Source: Opisthorchis felineus
Lineage: Eukaryota > Platyhelminthes > Trematoda > Opisthorchiida > Opisthorchiidae
DNA length: 64,000 nt
Assembly: GCA_004794785.1 (NCBI GenBank)
Contig: SJOL01006412.1
Location: forward strand, 504,092-568,091
Reading direction: 5' to 3'
Positions 36,171 through 48,389 of the stretch are shown here, piece by piece (positions within the stretch are counted from its first letter, which is position 1; every line of letters starts with the position of its first letter). Below the pieces are notes generated by a model. The model searched no databases. It saw nothing but the letters and a program-made list of their open reading frames with translations, and was not told where the DNA came from. The position numbers and the translations under genes are program-made.

Positions 36171-37649
36171 ACCTCTATGAAACAAAAACCGCTCAAGCGG
36201 TTTCAAACATTTTCCAGCTAACTGAACACACCTAACGCTGTCCTTTTAAACTGGCTCCAACTAGTCTCCGTTAAGGAGTGAGATACATGACGAACAACCT
36301 TTGTTGGAACGCTTGGAAAATGGCAAGCAGTAGTACCGCATATTCGTTACTGTTGTGAGCACAAATCAACAATACATCGATCCAGCAGCCAAGTGATCTG
36401 CCTTTGGTTTCACAATGTGCGTGTCACCTCTTGACCTAGCGAGCACGTGCTCTCTTGTTTTGTTCAGTCTAGAATAGACATCCGGTAGACACTCTTAACT
36501 GATGACCGACATCTGAGTACTATTCAGCCGCGTTAAGCTAATACAGTTCGACCGACGTGATTGTGCAGCTCTCTTGTTTCTTGGTCCCGCTGGTTTCCGT
36601 ACTCCAACGATATTGTCCTGTGTTCCACGTCCGGAAAGGAGAAATTCAAACCTCATTCCAGTGGTTTGCTTTGCATGACGAGAACCACTCAAAGAACAAT
36701 GCGCAATAACAGTGCGATTAGCTTCACTGTTATTATTCCTGGTCTTGGAGTTATAATTCTTTCACTTGGACATGAAATGGTGTAGACTGCCAGCGTCCAA
36801 TTGACTTTTGCTAGAAAGCACAGGGTAGTGGCAGAACCGTCGGGAAAACAGACCCGCATTATCACGCACCTGCTACCACGATTATGGGTAACAGATCATG
36901 TGGGCTCTGCGAACTAATAAGCCCGATCTAGATAACGGATGGAGGACATTGAAGGATGCAAGTAAGTTAATAAGCGGTTATAACGGACACAGTATAACAC
37001 CGGTTTACTGTGATTGACTGAACAATATGGTTGATATGACCGGCCTGAGCGATGCAGCTGACGAGAACTTTCTATAGAAGGCACTACTAGCATACGCTGA
37101 CCCTGTCGAACACCACACCGTGTGAAGGCTTCGTTCGAAAGCAAAATCCAGTGCTAGGTCTCCAGTTCATGACCGCCTATTCACAATATGCTCCAGCGGC
37201 AATATTTCGATTAGTTGTGCCGACTAGTAAGGGAGAATAGTTAAAAATGCTCTGGATTTACAGCAGTCCGTCCATATCAACGCGTTATTATCGAGCTATT
37301 CCCTAGATCGGAGGTTTTACGAAATCTTTATTGCTGACCACAGAGTTTATTGCCGCGTCTATTGAAACTACCTTTGGCCTGCAAATAATTCAAGAAGCGC
37401 ATTCTGCATAGCTAAATATGCGCTTTGAGAACATTTCACTTTCCCCGTTTAGAATTCGCACTCAGAATTTTTGCGGCTTTTCGAAGAAAATTTGGCGGAG
37501 TTGGAAACAATTTCCTTCTAGTACTATCAAAGTGGGACGAATTATCCTTATAAGAATCATGCATCAGTAATCCCATGAACAGTCAGAAGTAGGGAACGGT
37601 CTACCAAAAAGCGATAGTGAGCCAAATGTCACTAGAATTAGTTACAAAC
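36171..37649. other. No recognisable feature
   Basis: Short frames only. Confidence 0.4.
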
Positions 37650-37860
37650 CTTGCCCTGTAGGGCTTCCAGTCATTTGTGAAATGAATTGGTTGGATCCGA
37701 AAATTGGCAAAGATCGCATAGCGCCTAGTTCGCTAGGGACCAACTTTTCTCGTGTTGCATTGCCGTGGTCTATCTCCAGAAAATCTTTTACCGACAAGAG
37801 CTTAAAACGGGAAACACAGCTACGCAAAAGTGCCGAACGTGGCTTGATGCGCTCGAAAGT
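37650..37860 (-). CDS. Weak candidate exon, unknown protein
   Basis: A minus-strand open stretch reading RIKPRSALLRSCVSRFKLL, then VKDFLEIDHGNATREKLVP, then ELGAMRSLPIFGSNQF. It ends near a possible donor (CAAG|GTTTGT) and begins after CTTTCGAG, a poor acceptor. The composition looks protein-like, but I cannot name a family. The opposite strand is also open over 37682-37876, which weakens the case. Confidence 0.2.
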
Positions 37861-40617
37861 TAAGCAGCAAGTATAAAGTGGTGAAAGACTACAAAGAGTA
37901 GTGGTGCCAGACACCAAAACGCCGTTAGTTGCACGGATATACCAATGATCATTAGGTAGGGTAAATTAGTTGGAAGTAAAATACATGATGAATAGAAAAA
38001 TAGGGGTCGGGATTCTTTGACCCAAATACCCACAAACGTCACCTACCTGTTGGTTCCATGACTGGGCGACGCAGCAGGGCTAGTTGTTTGAGAGTCAAAT
38101 GTTGGGAATACTGCAAAACCGAAATTTCCAGCGCGAACATGCCAAGTAACAAAGGCGAACGATTCGCTAAGAAAGGAGAAGACAGACGTAATCAACACAT
38201 CACACAAACGGGAACTGGTGATCTAACTTTCTGCAAGACATGGTTCAAGTGATACTTGACAGCACGGACTTATTGATCAGAATATCAGTGGACATTATTG
38301 GAAAGGCGCAACCCACCAAAACACTAGCCATGTGAACGTCACCTACTGGAACATGCTCGGGTGGACCACAGTGCTACTAGTAAATGACTGGTATCCTGCA
38401 ATTGCCACTTCGACAGAGATATCAGACATTGCTCTTGGGTAAAATGCGGAAACAGGAATGAACAGGAACGTAATTGATTGTTGGCGCAGGCAATAAAAGG
38501 TCTCCGAAAAAAGTCGGGAAACACTTTTATTGAGAGAATCGCAGAATTATTTGAGTTTGACTCATATGAGGCCTATGGTCTCCTCACAAGAACAATGTCG
38601 GATGCTAATACAACCTAAGCGATGTGACTGAGTTGTGAGAAGTGCCCTCCGAACCATTTACTAGGCCACATAGATGACTAAAAAAGTGTGAGGGAGATGG
38701 AAAAAAACGTAAGTTTATCGAACCATTTTCTCACTTTTGTGGGCTTTCGTTTTAGCTGAAATTGGGTGCTTCGTTTAGCCTAGGGAATTGTCCCGTGTGA
38801 GCCCTGACTAACAGCAAAAAAAACGTCGGAGGAATTTATGACATTGGCGGGGTTTGTCGGAGAAGTTGCATCCACTGCTGTTAAAAACAAGCTGAGTCCT
38901 AGATAGGAACTCCTGACAATTATTGGTTGTTCAGACTGTGTTGAAAATATAGGTGATGAAGATGAAACAATCAATCTTTGATAATATCCTGGATTGGAAG
39001 ACTGAGCTCTAGAAGCAAAAGGTAGACAGCAATGAGAGAATTACACCGACGAAAATCGTTCTACCGTGTTGGGATTTTTACCTGAAGGTAAATCACTGTA
39101 TAATCGTCCGAATATGTAGGCACTCAGGGAAAAGTTAAAAACTTGAATAACGGCTGGATATTCGATTTTGTGGCAGTTCTTTCTTGACACTTCTGGTGCA
39201 GATGTATTCGGACGTTAGGTAGAATTCAGAATGCATATTGTAGAGGGTTCGTCCCAAACAGCACGGGTAGCATCGGTTTTTCCACATAGAGTTTATCTGA
39301 TCAATATACCGTATAACAACGACCATGAGTGTACGTCCTTTGCTCACCTTGTCAACGAGACCAGCTCATTCCAGTTAGCATAAAGCGTCGTTCGCACTGT
39401 GGACTAGTTAGCTCGATAAAGAGCAGTGACGATAAAATGGCAGTTTCCCAAAATTACATATTCTAATTTCCCATTTCATGCTACCTTACGCTGAGATTCC
39501 TAATTGGATGACCGAAAAGTGAAGAAGGCAAATGGAAGTGCGACTAACGTCAGCAGTTCTGGAGCACCACATAATTGCAGTTATCGTAATGTCCATCGGC
39601 CTTTAGGCTAATCTGATGGCCCACCAGTGTTGCACGTTTAGAATAAACGGAAACCAGCGAGCAGATAGCAGCAGGATAGAATGCGTTTCGCAGCTGCATT
39701 CCCAACAAACAGATGAAACACAACCCAGCTCGGGTAAGTTAAGCAGACGGAATCGCCTGCCCGGATTCATTGTCGAATAAGGTGAAGGACCCTCTCGCTG
39801 GCAATGCTATCCAGTACCTGATGGACCAACGAGTCGACTTTTCGAGCCTAACTCGGTATCTACTCAACGTTTATACGCCAGGCTGTAGGACTCAGTTACC
39901 CGAGTCACACGACTTCTCGCACCAGTCCCGTTCAAACGACGCAATAATTCATACCCGATTCTCCAGTGTCCACTCCATTTGTCTAGGCCTCTGATCCCGT
40001 CCGAGTGAATATGGCAGTCTGTTCTTATTTCGACCGGCTTGTCACGCACACACAACTACACACACTTCAACTACTTTGAGATAGGGATTGTATTCCCAGG
40101 ACCGAAATTACCAGTTTTATCAGTGAAAAAGTATGTCACCAAAGAGGAATGAATAATAATGATAACGAAAGTAATCTGTCAGTCAGGACCACTGTACCAC
40201 TCGTATACGATCGAGGACGACGATTAACTTACTACCAGGTAGTGGTTCCATAGATTGTTGTTGGCACACGTTACGTTTGCTTTCAGCTTCCAAATTTTGG
40301 GTGTGGTATAAACACAAATGCAGCGTCTGCTCTGGCTTTGATAATTCACTATCATAATCTTGCCAAAGGCGAGTACTCCCCGTTTTCCTCTAGCATCACC
40401 TTGATCAACGAGTGCACGCCTCCTGACCAAGGTTGAATGAGAGTTGATTTTCCTTCCCAGAGATTCCGCAAACAACAAAGTAATCGTACAACGTACAACG
40501 GTATTCATCAAGGTTTATCCACAATGAACCTACTAAAAAGAATCTTGACAGCATGCACAATAGGTCCACGAAAAAGCACATTCAACTGTAAAATGGTAAG
40601 GAATAGATAGATGTCGA
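37861..40617. other. No recognisable feature
   Basis: AT-rich non-coding DNA with short frames. A minus-strand Ser-rich frame at 38780-38974 follows a plausible acceptor (TTTTCAACACAG) but has no matching donor or family. Confidence 0.35.
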
Positions 40618-40975
40618 CAAATACACTCATTTGCAAATCAATTTGGTTTTCACGGGAGACTCAAGTGAGTCTCTCGTTTATGATGTTCTTCAACTGAATG
40701 TGCTGCACACAGGCCGAGTCATGTTTCAGTTGGTACGATATTCAAGATATCGCAGTATATTTTCATGAAGGAAACTACTCACAAGGTTGCTGAAAACTCT
40801 TCGACAGCCCACGACCGGTTTCGCCCTTCTTGGGGCTCATCAGGTAGGCGCAGTCCCCGAGTTTCCGTCAACCTTATGTTCTACTTGAACCCAAATTGGA
40901 CTGATTTCGACAAATACACTCATTTGCAAATCAATTTGGTTTTCACGGGAGACTCAAGTGAGTCTCAAGTGATTC
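40618..40975 (-). repeat. Hammerhead repeat family A, tandem unit plus partial second unit
   Basis: The ~60-bp block starting CAAATACACTCATTTGCAAA occurs at 40618 and again at 40911, 293 bp apart and in the same orientation, almost unchanged. Between the two lie the rest of the unit and one ribozyme module on the minus strand. The locus is therefore a 1.2-unit tandem array with a period of 293 bp. Tandem organisation with one hammerhead per monomer is the form known for schistosome Sm-alpha satellites and animal retrozymes. No poly-A or target duplication was identified. Confidence 0.8.
40807..40849 (-). ncRNA. Intact type I hammerhead ribozyme (family A)
   Basis: On the minus strand: stem I GCCTAC/GTGGGC, core CTGATGA (complement at 40837-40843), stem II GCCC/GGGC with loop CAAGAA, GAA, stem III AC/GT with loop CG, and cleavage triplet GTC (complement at 40813-40815). 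All invariant residues are present. It sits in the tandem unit, so a dimeric transcript could be cut to monomers if a second full unit existed. Confidence 0.8.
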
Positions 40976-41199
40976 AAATAAAACTTGTACAATGTGGCAA
41001 GATCACGGTGTGCACACGGCTGAACAAGCAACACGCCGAGGGTATTCACCCACAATTCATCTTCGGCCAGACCTGATAAACTGGTATGGTAGTGTGAAAA
41101 ATGTCCCGCACGTTCCAAGTTACCCATCGACGCAATCAGGACAGCTACAGGGTCGTCGCTCCAGGGCGATTGGAAAACCAACCACATCGCTCAAAAAAG

Positions 41200-41405
41200 A
41201 AAAATCGTTCAGTTGAAACACCCCTCCGGTGCCTAGCTGCCAAGCCACCCGAAGGAAGCGCGAGGGCTGGGATACTGCCTGGTTGCCCAAGCCTAGTCAG
41301 GGGAAGTCGAGATGCAGAGGTCGGGTTCGAACCACGGACCTTCCGGTCAATGAATTCGCGCTCTAACCAATTGGGTCATGTCGCCCCCGCTCAGCGCTCA
41401 AACGG
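41200..41405 (-). repeat. tRNA-derived SINE (family 1)
   Basis: The minus strand begins with a tRNA-like head: GGGCGACATGACCC, box A in TTGGTTAGAGCGC (complement at 41358-41370) and a perfect box B GGTTCGAACCC (complement at 41323-41333). It is followed by an unrelated body (GGCTTGGGCAACCAGGCAG, GGTGGCTTGGCAGCTAGGC). Pol III would transcribe it from the internal promoter, and a LINE would supply the reverse transcriptase. Body fragments recur at 26715-26800 and 60785-61000. Confidence 0.8.
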
Positions 41406-41886
41406 GAACGCGTAAGCCAGTTCAAGTGTGACATGCAGGTACGTCCAGTGACGTTGTAACATGGTCACCTCGCAAGTCCAGTGCCGGTACGGCCAAGGAG
41501 AGAGCTCTAATTATAGAGTAGATAGGGACGCAACGCCCCATACAGAACTGCTGTCACGTATTTAGTTGTTTCAACTGGCCTTGATGGCTCGGCGCACGTA
41601 TCTGGGCTTGTTGCTAAACTGAGAAGTGTGAAAAAGATTATTGTTCCAGGCTAACAAAGCCCAACAGTTTAATTTTGCAATATTTAGACCTTTTATCCGT
41701 GTAAATCCTCACTGATTAACCCAAAACAGGTTGTGATAACTTGCAGCGCCGTGTTCCGACTAAACAAGAACAGCTTTGTTAAATGCAGGAAGTGTCAATT
41801 AATCCAAGCGTTACGTAAGTCGGACCAATCACTATCAGTCAATCAATAACAAAAAGCCATGAAGAACTATACAGCCATATTACCCA
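41406..41886. other. No recognisable feature
   Basis: Spacer between the SINE and the Gypsy 5' LTR. Confidence 0.45.
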
Positions 41887-42184
41887 TGTACGGCGTATAC
41901 TACTGATGAGGCATGCGAGTAGTGTGATCGTGTCGAAGCTCCGTCCGGTGTCTAACAGAAGGTGAAGTTTATTACGGAACTTGTGGAACTGCATTGCATT
42001 GTCGTTTACAATTGTGTAATAGTCAGTGAATATTCCATGAAAGTTCCAGAAGACGCGTGAGAATGTTCAGTTTTTTTAAAACTATGTGCATATGAGACGT
42101 TTGCTTTCCTGTCCAGTAGCTTGTAACTGCTTAGTTGGTGTTTCCTAATAAACGACTTCGCGCCTAAGGGCTTTTCTCCCTTCA
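41887..42184 (+). repeat. Gypsy 5' LTR
   Basis: Runs from TGTACGGCGTATACTACTG to CCCTTCA, directly before TTTGGTGCC. It matches the 3' LTR over its whole length, with long identical stretches such as GGAACTGCATTGCATTGTCG and scattered differences elsewhere. Confidence 0.85.
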
Positions 42185-42185
42185 T

Positions 42186-42205
42186 TTGGTGCCATAACTA
42201 AGGAT
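42186..42205 (+). other. Primer-binding site
   Basis: TTGGTGCCATAACTAAGGAT follows the LTR end and matches the position of the tRNA-complementary site of LTR elements. The equivalent site at 22229-22247 reads TTGGTGCCGTAGCCAGGAT. The priming tRNA was not determined. Confidence 0.6.
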
Positions 42206-42206
42206 A

Positions 42207-43134
42207 ATGATGAAGATCCCTTGGCCACAACATCTTGAGGATGGGTATTTGCGGACCTTCCTGGAAGATTTCGACGATGTTGCGGGGACGGCTGGACTGC
42301 AGACCGACAGGGGTAAGTTGGCGGCACTGAAGACCCTCCTCAGACGCCGGGCATAGGGCGGCCCTAGATGCGACCAGAAGAGGCCCCCGGAGGATGAACT
42401 GGGCCTCCAAGAAGAAAGCTCTTGCAGCGGAGTTCGACTCACCGGCCGACCGCCAGGAGGCTACGAGGCGGTTCAAGGCGGCCAGGATAGGACCGGGATG
42501 CGACCCGACCGTGTTCCTCGCCAGTCTGCAGCAGTCGTTGGATCGTGCCTTGAAGGGACTGGACGCAGCGTCTCGCCAGCGGTTGCTGTCTGACCAGTTC
42601 GTTGAAGGTGTGCAGCGGGCGCTTGGTGCCCAGTTGCGGTTGCCAAGAGCAACTGGCAAGTTGAGTGTGGAGAAGCTAGTGCATCTGGTACGGGAATTGG
42701 CCGAGGCGCCACTGGCCACGTTGCAGTCGCAGGAGAGGGATGATTCACCAGTGGAGGACCTGCAGACCAAAGTGGACCAACTAACCAAACAGCTTGTAGC
42801 CATCAAGACAGAATCGTGGAGGTGCGCTGGAACAAACCGATGCTGCAACTGTGGCATGCCTGGCCACTGGAAGAATCAATATCGTCGTACCCGACCACCT
42901 GTAAATAATAACCCTTTGAATTACTCTTCTTTTCCCGGGTTGGTTGCGATTAGTGCAGTGACACAGGCTACGATACAGGCCGTTATCGAGATAGACGGGA
43001 ACAAGGAACTGTGCCTAATTGATACAGGAGCAGGGGTGTCACTGAGGCGGAGAGCGAACGAAGCTGAATGCAAACCGTGCGCATTAGCCGCGAAGGCAGT
43101 GGGTGGATACCGACCGAAAGTTGACGGATTGTAA
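42207..43134 (+). pseudogene. gag: Gypsy gag and protease, frameshifted
   Basis: Gag packages the element RNA, and the protease cleaves the polyprotein. The frame starts at ATG 42207 (KIPWPQHLEDGY). It hits a TAG with an extra base near 42351-42356 and continues in another frame as a 246-codon open stretch. That stretch holds a zinc knuckle, CCNCGMPGHWKNQY, in which the last cysteine of the CCHC motif is replaced by tyrosine. It then holds the protease active site LIDTGAGVS (DTGA, about 43018-43040). The frame ends at TAA 43132. A further protease block (HEFLISPDIEQTILDADFLK) continues beyond this stop. Confidence 0.85.
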
Positions 43135-44430
43135 ATGCACTCAATGCGCCTAGGTGACAGGTCGGTGCAGCACGAGTTCCTGATCAGCCCAGACATAGAA
43201 CAGACAATTTTGGATGCCGATTTTCTCAAGAGCGCAGAATCCGTGGTGGACCTGAAGTGAGGCAAAATAATGACAAAATATGGCTCAGTCGAGCCTGAAG
43301 GCTACCCAAGCGATACCGTGAGCGAACTGCATGCCCGAAAGCTTCCGTCTTGTGATGTTCCGTCAGTAGCCTGTGGTCGAGGAGTAATCCGAACTGTTCA
43401 CAGGCGATGAAGGTCCGCTTGGCTTCTGCTCGTGTATTGAACATGAAACCCCCCTCTCGTCCGAACGCTTGCGACCGCACGGCCCCGTCCCTTACCGCTC
43501 CATCTACGGGATGAGATCAATAAACAGGTTCAACAGATACTGGAAGATGCCATAATCGAGGAAACCAACAGTGCATACAACTCCCCTGTAAAGAAGGCGA
43601 ACGGGAAATACCGATTTTGCATGGATTTCCGGCATTTGAATGAACTGACGGTAAATCGGGTTGTAGCTGTCGTTTCGCTTGCGGAGATTTTGGATTCGCT
43701 CTAACAACCCCGATATTTCAATGTTTGAATTGCGTTCCGGATACTGGCGATTAGCTATCAAGTCAGAGGACCGGGAGAAAATGGAACTCACGGTTGGGGA
43801 CACCCAATATCAATTTAGACGAATGCCGTTTGGTCTGTCGGGGGCACCATTCACATTCAGACGCTTGATGCCAAGTTTAACGAATGGACTACAGAATGTT
43901 ACCGTGTACGGAGACGATATCGTCGTGTATAGCAATTAGGAACTAGAGCATGCAGTTCACTTGAAAGCCGCATTGAAGCATATTCGGGAGGCTGGCCTGC
44001 AGCTAAACGAAGTCAAGACACAACTCACTCGAAGTTCGGTGACACTGCTCGGGCATAAAGTGGGTCGGGAAGAGGTTAGCCCACTTCCAGAAAAACTGGC
44101 AAAACTCCAGAACTGTACAGTCCCTAATTCGAAGCGGTTCCTACGGCAGTTTCTCGGACGAACCGCATACTGCAGCCGGTTTGTCAAGAATTTCAGCACG
44201 GTTGCTGCTGCACTGTACAACTTGCTGCATCAAGAAGCGCATGAAGCCATCGAACGTGTCAAAGCGCTCATGCTGGATCAGCAAATGACCCTCAAACTGC
44301 CCAGGGTCGGAAAGATGTTTGCTGTTGCAACGGACGCTAGCGACCGCGGTATCAGCGCAGTCCTAAAGCAGAGTAATGGAGTCATAGAATATGCCAGTCG
44401 TGTCCTGACTAACGCTGAGCAGAAGTAGTC
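43135..44430 (+). pseudogene. pol: Gypsy reverse transcriptase and RNase H start, frameshifted
   Basis: RT copies genomic RNA into DNA. Visible blocks: LPLHLRDEINKQVQQILEDAI (about 43496), SAYNSPVKKANGKYRFCMDFRHLNEL (about 43570-43645), then in a new frame FELRSGYWRLAIKSEDREK, FRRMPFGLSGAPFTFRRLM and the catalytic YGDDIVVYS (about 43909-43935, YGDD where YLDD or YVDD is commonest). After a TAG at 43937 the thumb and RNase H follow: LLGHKVGREE, FLGRTAYCSRFVKNFS and the RNase H motif VATDASDRGISAVLKQ. The frame ends at TAG 44426. At least four lesions are visible in this part. Confidence 0.88.
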
Positions 44431-46016
44431 AACTATTGAGAATGTTTGGCGATCGTCTGGGCCCTGGATAAGTAGAGGTCATACTTGCTGTGACAAAGAT
44501 TTCACGTCGAGACCGATCACAAACCCCTCGAGTGGATCAGGGCCATCAGGGATCCTCGCAGGAAGCTCGCGCGCTAGGCACTCCTGTTGCAGGGTACGAC
44601 TTTACAAGCCGGTATGTGGCTGGGAAGGAGAACAACCTGGCTGATTGGCTGTCAAGAACAAAGGCTGGGGATGAGGCCCCCAAGATCATGATTGGCGCCA
44701 ATAGCCTGGTCGTTGAACTGAATCCCGGAAGGTTGGTGCAACTCCAACGGCAGGATCCTGTGTTACGGAATGTTGCAGCCGGCTTGTTGGATGGAAGGAG
44801 TACTGAGAACGGAGAGGGAGACAAGGAATTGGAAACGTTCCAGAGTCACTTCGATAGGTTGAGTTTGAGTGAAGCTGGCAAATTTCCTGGAACGACACCG
44901 ATTCTGATGTTGTGCTGCCCATGATACTTTGCGTCCTGAGACGGAAGCTGACCGTCGAATGCCACGAAATGGCACACACAGGGTGCACCAAGACGTACGA
45001 CTTACTTCGCCAGAGGGCCTACTGGCCCGGGATGAGAAGTGAGGTGATGGGTTGTGTAGTGTCCTGTAAGCGGTGCCAACTGATGAAAGGGGATACGACA
45101 GGGGCAACCCATCCCATGGAACCCATTCCTGTATCAGAAATCGGCGAGTTATGGTCTGTGGACGTCATGGGCCCCTTTCCGGTGACAACCAGTGGAAATC
45201 AGTATATCGTGGTGATGACAGAACACCTGTCGCGGTGGGTCGAGGCGGCAGCCGTGCCAAACCAACGGGCGACGACAATCAGCGGAGTGGTAATGCACCA
45301 CATCGTAGCCAACCATGGGGTGTCAAAAATGATCCTAACGGATCAGGGGCCTTGCTTTGGGAGCGAAGAGTTTGGGAGTTGCTTGCAGAAGCTGAGCATC
45401 AGACGACTTAAGGCGGCAATATACCACCCGCAAACAAATGGTCTAAGCGAACGCAATAACCGAACGATCAAGGAGTGGCTAGTGGCCAAAGGTGACTGAG
45501 AAGTGAACCTGCCGATGGTGTTGCTAGCACATCTTGCTTCCATACAGCCAACCACAGGCAAGTCCCCGTTCATGCTGATGTACGGTCGACATCCGCGCCT
45601 TCCGGTTGATCAGGAAATTGGGTTGTGGCCAGCAACATGCTTGTCTCCAGAGGAGCTAGGAGAGGAAAGCTAGAGAAAACTTGTCCGCCGTTCAGGAAAG
45701 GACTAGACAGAAAACGACAAGTAGAAAGGCACTACCATTCCCCATAGGCGCGAAGGTCAAGTGGAAGAATCATCAGAATTCTGGAAGAAGTGGACTGGGG
45801 TCGCGGAAGCTGGGCAATCGATGGCAAGTTTCGTTTGTCGTCACCGACCGCCGGGAGAACGTCTATACAATTCAAGACGGTCGGGGATCAAAAAGAGTAA
45901 ACGGGATTCAGCTTCGGAAGTGGCATGATACACCCGAAGAGCTGCCGAATAGACCAGCTGCCGGGGCCTACCTGACGAAGGTAAATGGAAATCGGTGGCA
46001 CGCATGCGATCTTTGA
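44431..46016 (+). pseudogene. Gypsy RNase H end and integrase, frameshifted
   Basis: Integrase inserts the cDNA into the host genome. After a frame change come YVAGKENNLADWLSR (end of RNase H, about 44613) and the linker. The integrase shows an HHCC zinc finger (HEMAHTGCTKTY, then CKRCQ at about 44960-45080). The DDE core is complete: D in LWSVDVMGPF, D in LTDQGPCFGS and E in GLSERNNRT, with exactly 35 residues between the second D and the E. Its frame stops at TGA 45497, and MLMYGRHPRLPV follows beyond. The C-terminal part resumes in another frame at 45681-46016 with WQVSFVVTDRRENVYTIQD, a GPY/F-like module. A chromodomain was not seen. Confidence 0.88.
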
Positions 46017-46026
46017 AGGGGAAAGG
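46014..46026 (+). other. Polypurine tract
   Basis: GAAGGGGAAAGG sits directly before the 3' LTR start, the expected site for plus-strand priming. Confidence 0.6.
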
Positions 46027-46028
46027 TG

Positions 46029-46326
46029 TGTAACGGCGTATATTACTGATGCGGCGTGTGAATAGTCTGTGGTCATGTCGAAGCTCCGCCCCGCGTCTAA
46101 CGGAAACTGAAGTTTATTACAGAACTTGTGGAACTGCATTGCATTGTCGTTTACAATTGTGTAATAGTCAGTGAATATTCCATGAAAGTTCCAGAGGACG
46201 CGTGAGAATGTTCAGTTTTCAAAAACTATGCGCATATGAGACGTTTACTTTCCTGTCCAATATCTTGTAACTGCTTAGTTCTAATAATAATAAAGGACTT
46301 CGCGACGAAGGGCTTTCCTCTTTTCA
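46029..46326 (+). repeat. Gypsy 3' LTR
   Basis: Runs from TGTAACGGCGTATATTACTG to CTCTTTTCA. It is the counterpart of 41887-42184. Confidence 0.85.
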
Positions 46327-48389
46327 CCCTTAATTGGAATCATCAGCAAGGCACTTTTCACGAATCTCAGGGACGTTTCGAGCTCGCAACCTCCCAACTA
46401 GTAGTTCCAGAAAACGGTGTTCGATCACGAGTGGCTAATCAGCTGTATGATTTCGGCAGATAGTGTGTCCATCCTCACACTGAAACCCCTGAGATCCCCC
46501 TGCGGGAATTCTACACCCCGCCCGATTATGAATCAGTGGTGTACTTACTGGCTGAAACAATGGGCACTAATTTCTCGCACATTACGGATACAGCACGGTG
46601 TAGCTCATAGGCTCCGACGAAGGATGCAGCTGGTAAAGAAAGCACAATGCTGGTTCCAATCTGAGAATTGGATTGGACATCCCATTCTGTTTAACTTCAT
46701 TGAAGGGAAAAAAATGTGGTATTACCCATAAAGAGGGAACGTTCCAAGAGAAACCGCTTTCTTAGAAAGTCCAAATAAGTGTTCAACAGTGGTCACTACC
46801 AGGTGCTAAATTCCCACCGAATGGTGAGAGCGCTTAAGAAAGATCAAACACCCGTTTTCCTCCTTTGAGGACTACTAGCGAAGTTACTGGCGCACACACT
46901 TATGGTTGTTGATGGTGCTTCAAAACCTGAGACAAGACACCGAGTATTTAAAACAGTGTTCGCCAATTTACTAGATGAAGTGCCCAAGTACCTTGGTATC
47001 CGAGGGTGCGAGGTTCGTTATTTCATTTAGTCCCAGGTTCACAAGTATACAGAATGCTGTGGAAGGCTGCTGACCACGTAAACGGGCAAGTTCTTGATGA
47101 GGTTGCAGGATGAAGCCAGCCAGCACATACTAGGTAACACATATACAGACACGGAAGATGCTACCGTCAAACAAGATGAAGAAACTACAGTAATTGCAGA
47201 TCATAGGGCACTTACATGCGGATGTACGTGAAGCATAGATAGCTGCTGGCACGACCAAATAGAATGAAATGCCCAAAATCAGATGGGTAAATGACATACG
47301 GCTGCGCCCGTAGACCGATATGCATTTAGATTCATACAAACGGCGTACCAACTGTATCAGAAGCAACGTCAAAGCACAAAGAACCGTTGGATGAGGCACT
47401 AAAAAAGTAACAGAAGACAAACGCAGAGTGACAGAAAAACCGCCAAACGAAATACGAAGGAAGTGGCACAATAAAAACGGGGGATGAATGCGGCTAAGCA
47501 AATACAGTTAGATGAGTGATAGAAGTTAGTCCTCACCTTCCGATACAGGAATTGACGGGAAGTTCACCGAAAGGTCGGTGAAATAACTACCGTGGGCCTC
47601 AGTATGGACGAAGGACAAACTGAAGTAAGATGGTTTACTGAAGGTAGAAATATACCCAGACAAGCTTAAAAGAATGCTAACGGTTCGAGCAGGCGTTCTT
47701 CTCCCTGGTTAGCAGATAACAACAAGGACAATCCTTTAAATTGTATTGCACCTAGAGGCATACTTCGATAACCTCGCTTTTGACCACCTGTGTCTTCAAG
47801 CGCGAAATCTCGGTTAGTTTATCTTTCCAGTTGCCAGCAGTCGAGTCCACAGGTGTGTTGACGTATACGGTGATGATGATCGTGTTAATGAGGCCCTGAA
47901 GTTCACCCTATGCGCCAAAAATGCACACAGTATAGAGCAGCACAGTACACCGAGCACTTAACGAAGGAATTGAAACCGACATGTACCTGTGTACTTTATA
48001 CCGTGATCTCAGTGAAGCCCTGTCATCTAATTTACGCTTTCGAATTATCATTCTTGATGAATCCCAAAGAAGGTCTAGCATATATAGTATCGGATAAAAG
48101 ATACCCACGAGTCATTCAGGGTTAGTAAGCATCACAGCAGATTCTTAAAGAGCTTTGGATATATGCGCGAAATGCTGATAAGTAGGGTGTTCAGATTTCC
48201 AAAAGACAAAAGTCCACTGCTAAAACATCGTTCTGAAACGTCATTAAAACCAATTCACAGATGCAACCGGTGGTTACCCCTGAGGTGTATTCCCGTCACA
48301 AAGAGACTGGACCTTACCGTAGTGTGGTGGTTTGTGTACCTCGGCGATCCATTGAGCTATATTGGGGGGTGCCCGCGCGACACTTGCAG
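46327..48389. other. No supported feature
   Basis: Open frames at 46417-46731 (plus) and 47130-47501 (minus, hydrophobic) have no recognisable family. The region 46900-47700 is A-rich on the plus strand, like 31.6-32.6 kb. Confidence 0.35.

Larger units (their letters stand above)
41887..46326 (+). mobile_element. Ty3/Gypsy LTR retrotransposon, full-length but dead
   Basis: A 4.4-kb element with two ~298-bp LTRs, a primer-binding site, gag, protease, RT, RNase H and integrase in the Gypsy order, and a purine-rich tract before the 3' LTR. The internal region has many stops and frame changes, and the two LTRs differ at numerous positions by eye, so the insertion is old. Other members of the same family are at 19287-19508 and 21920-22450. 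A clear target duplication was not found: CCCA before and CCCT after are close but not identical. Confidence 0.92.

Noticed and set aside
42198..42857. 219-codon open frame on the minus strand
   Set aside because: It is the shadow of the Gypsy gag on the opposite strand. GC-rich gag codons leave the complement open, and it has no motif.
47130..47501. 123-codon hydrophobic minus-strand frame
   Set aside because: It arises in an A-rich plus-strand block whose complement naturally reads as hydrophobic codons. No family or splice sites.
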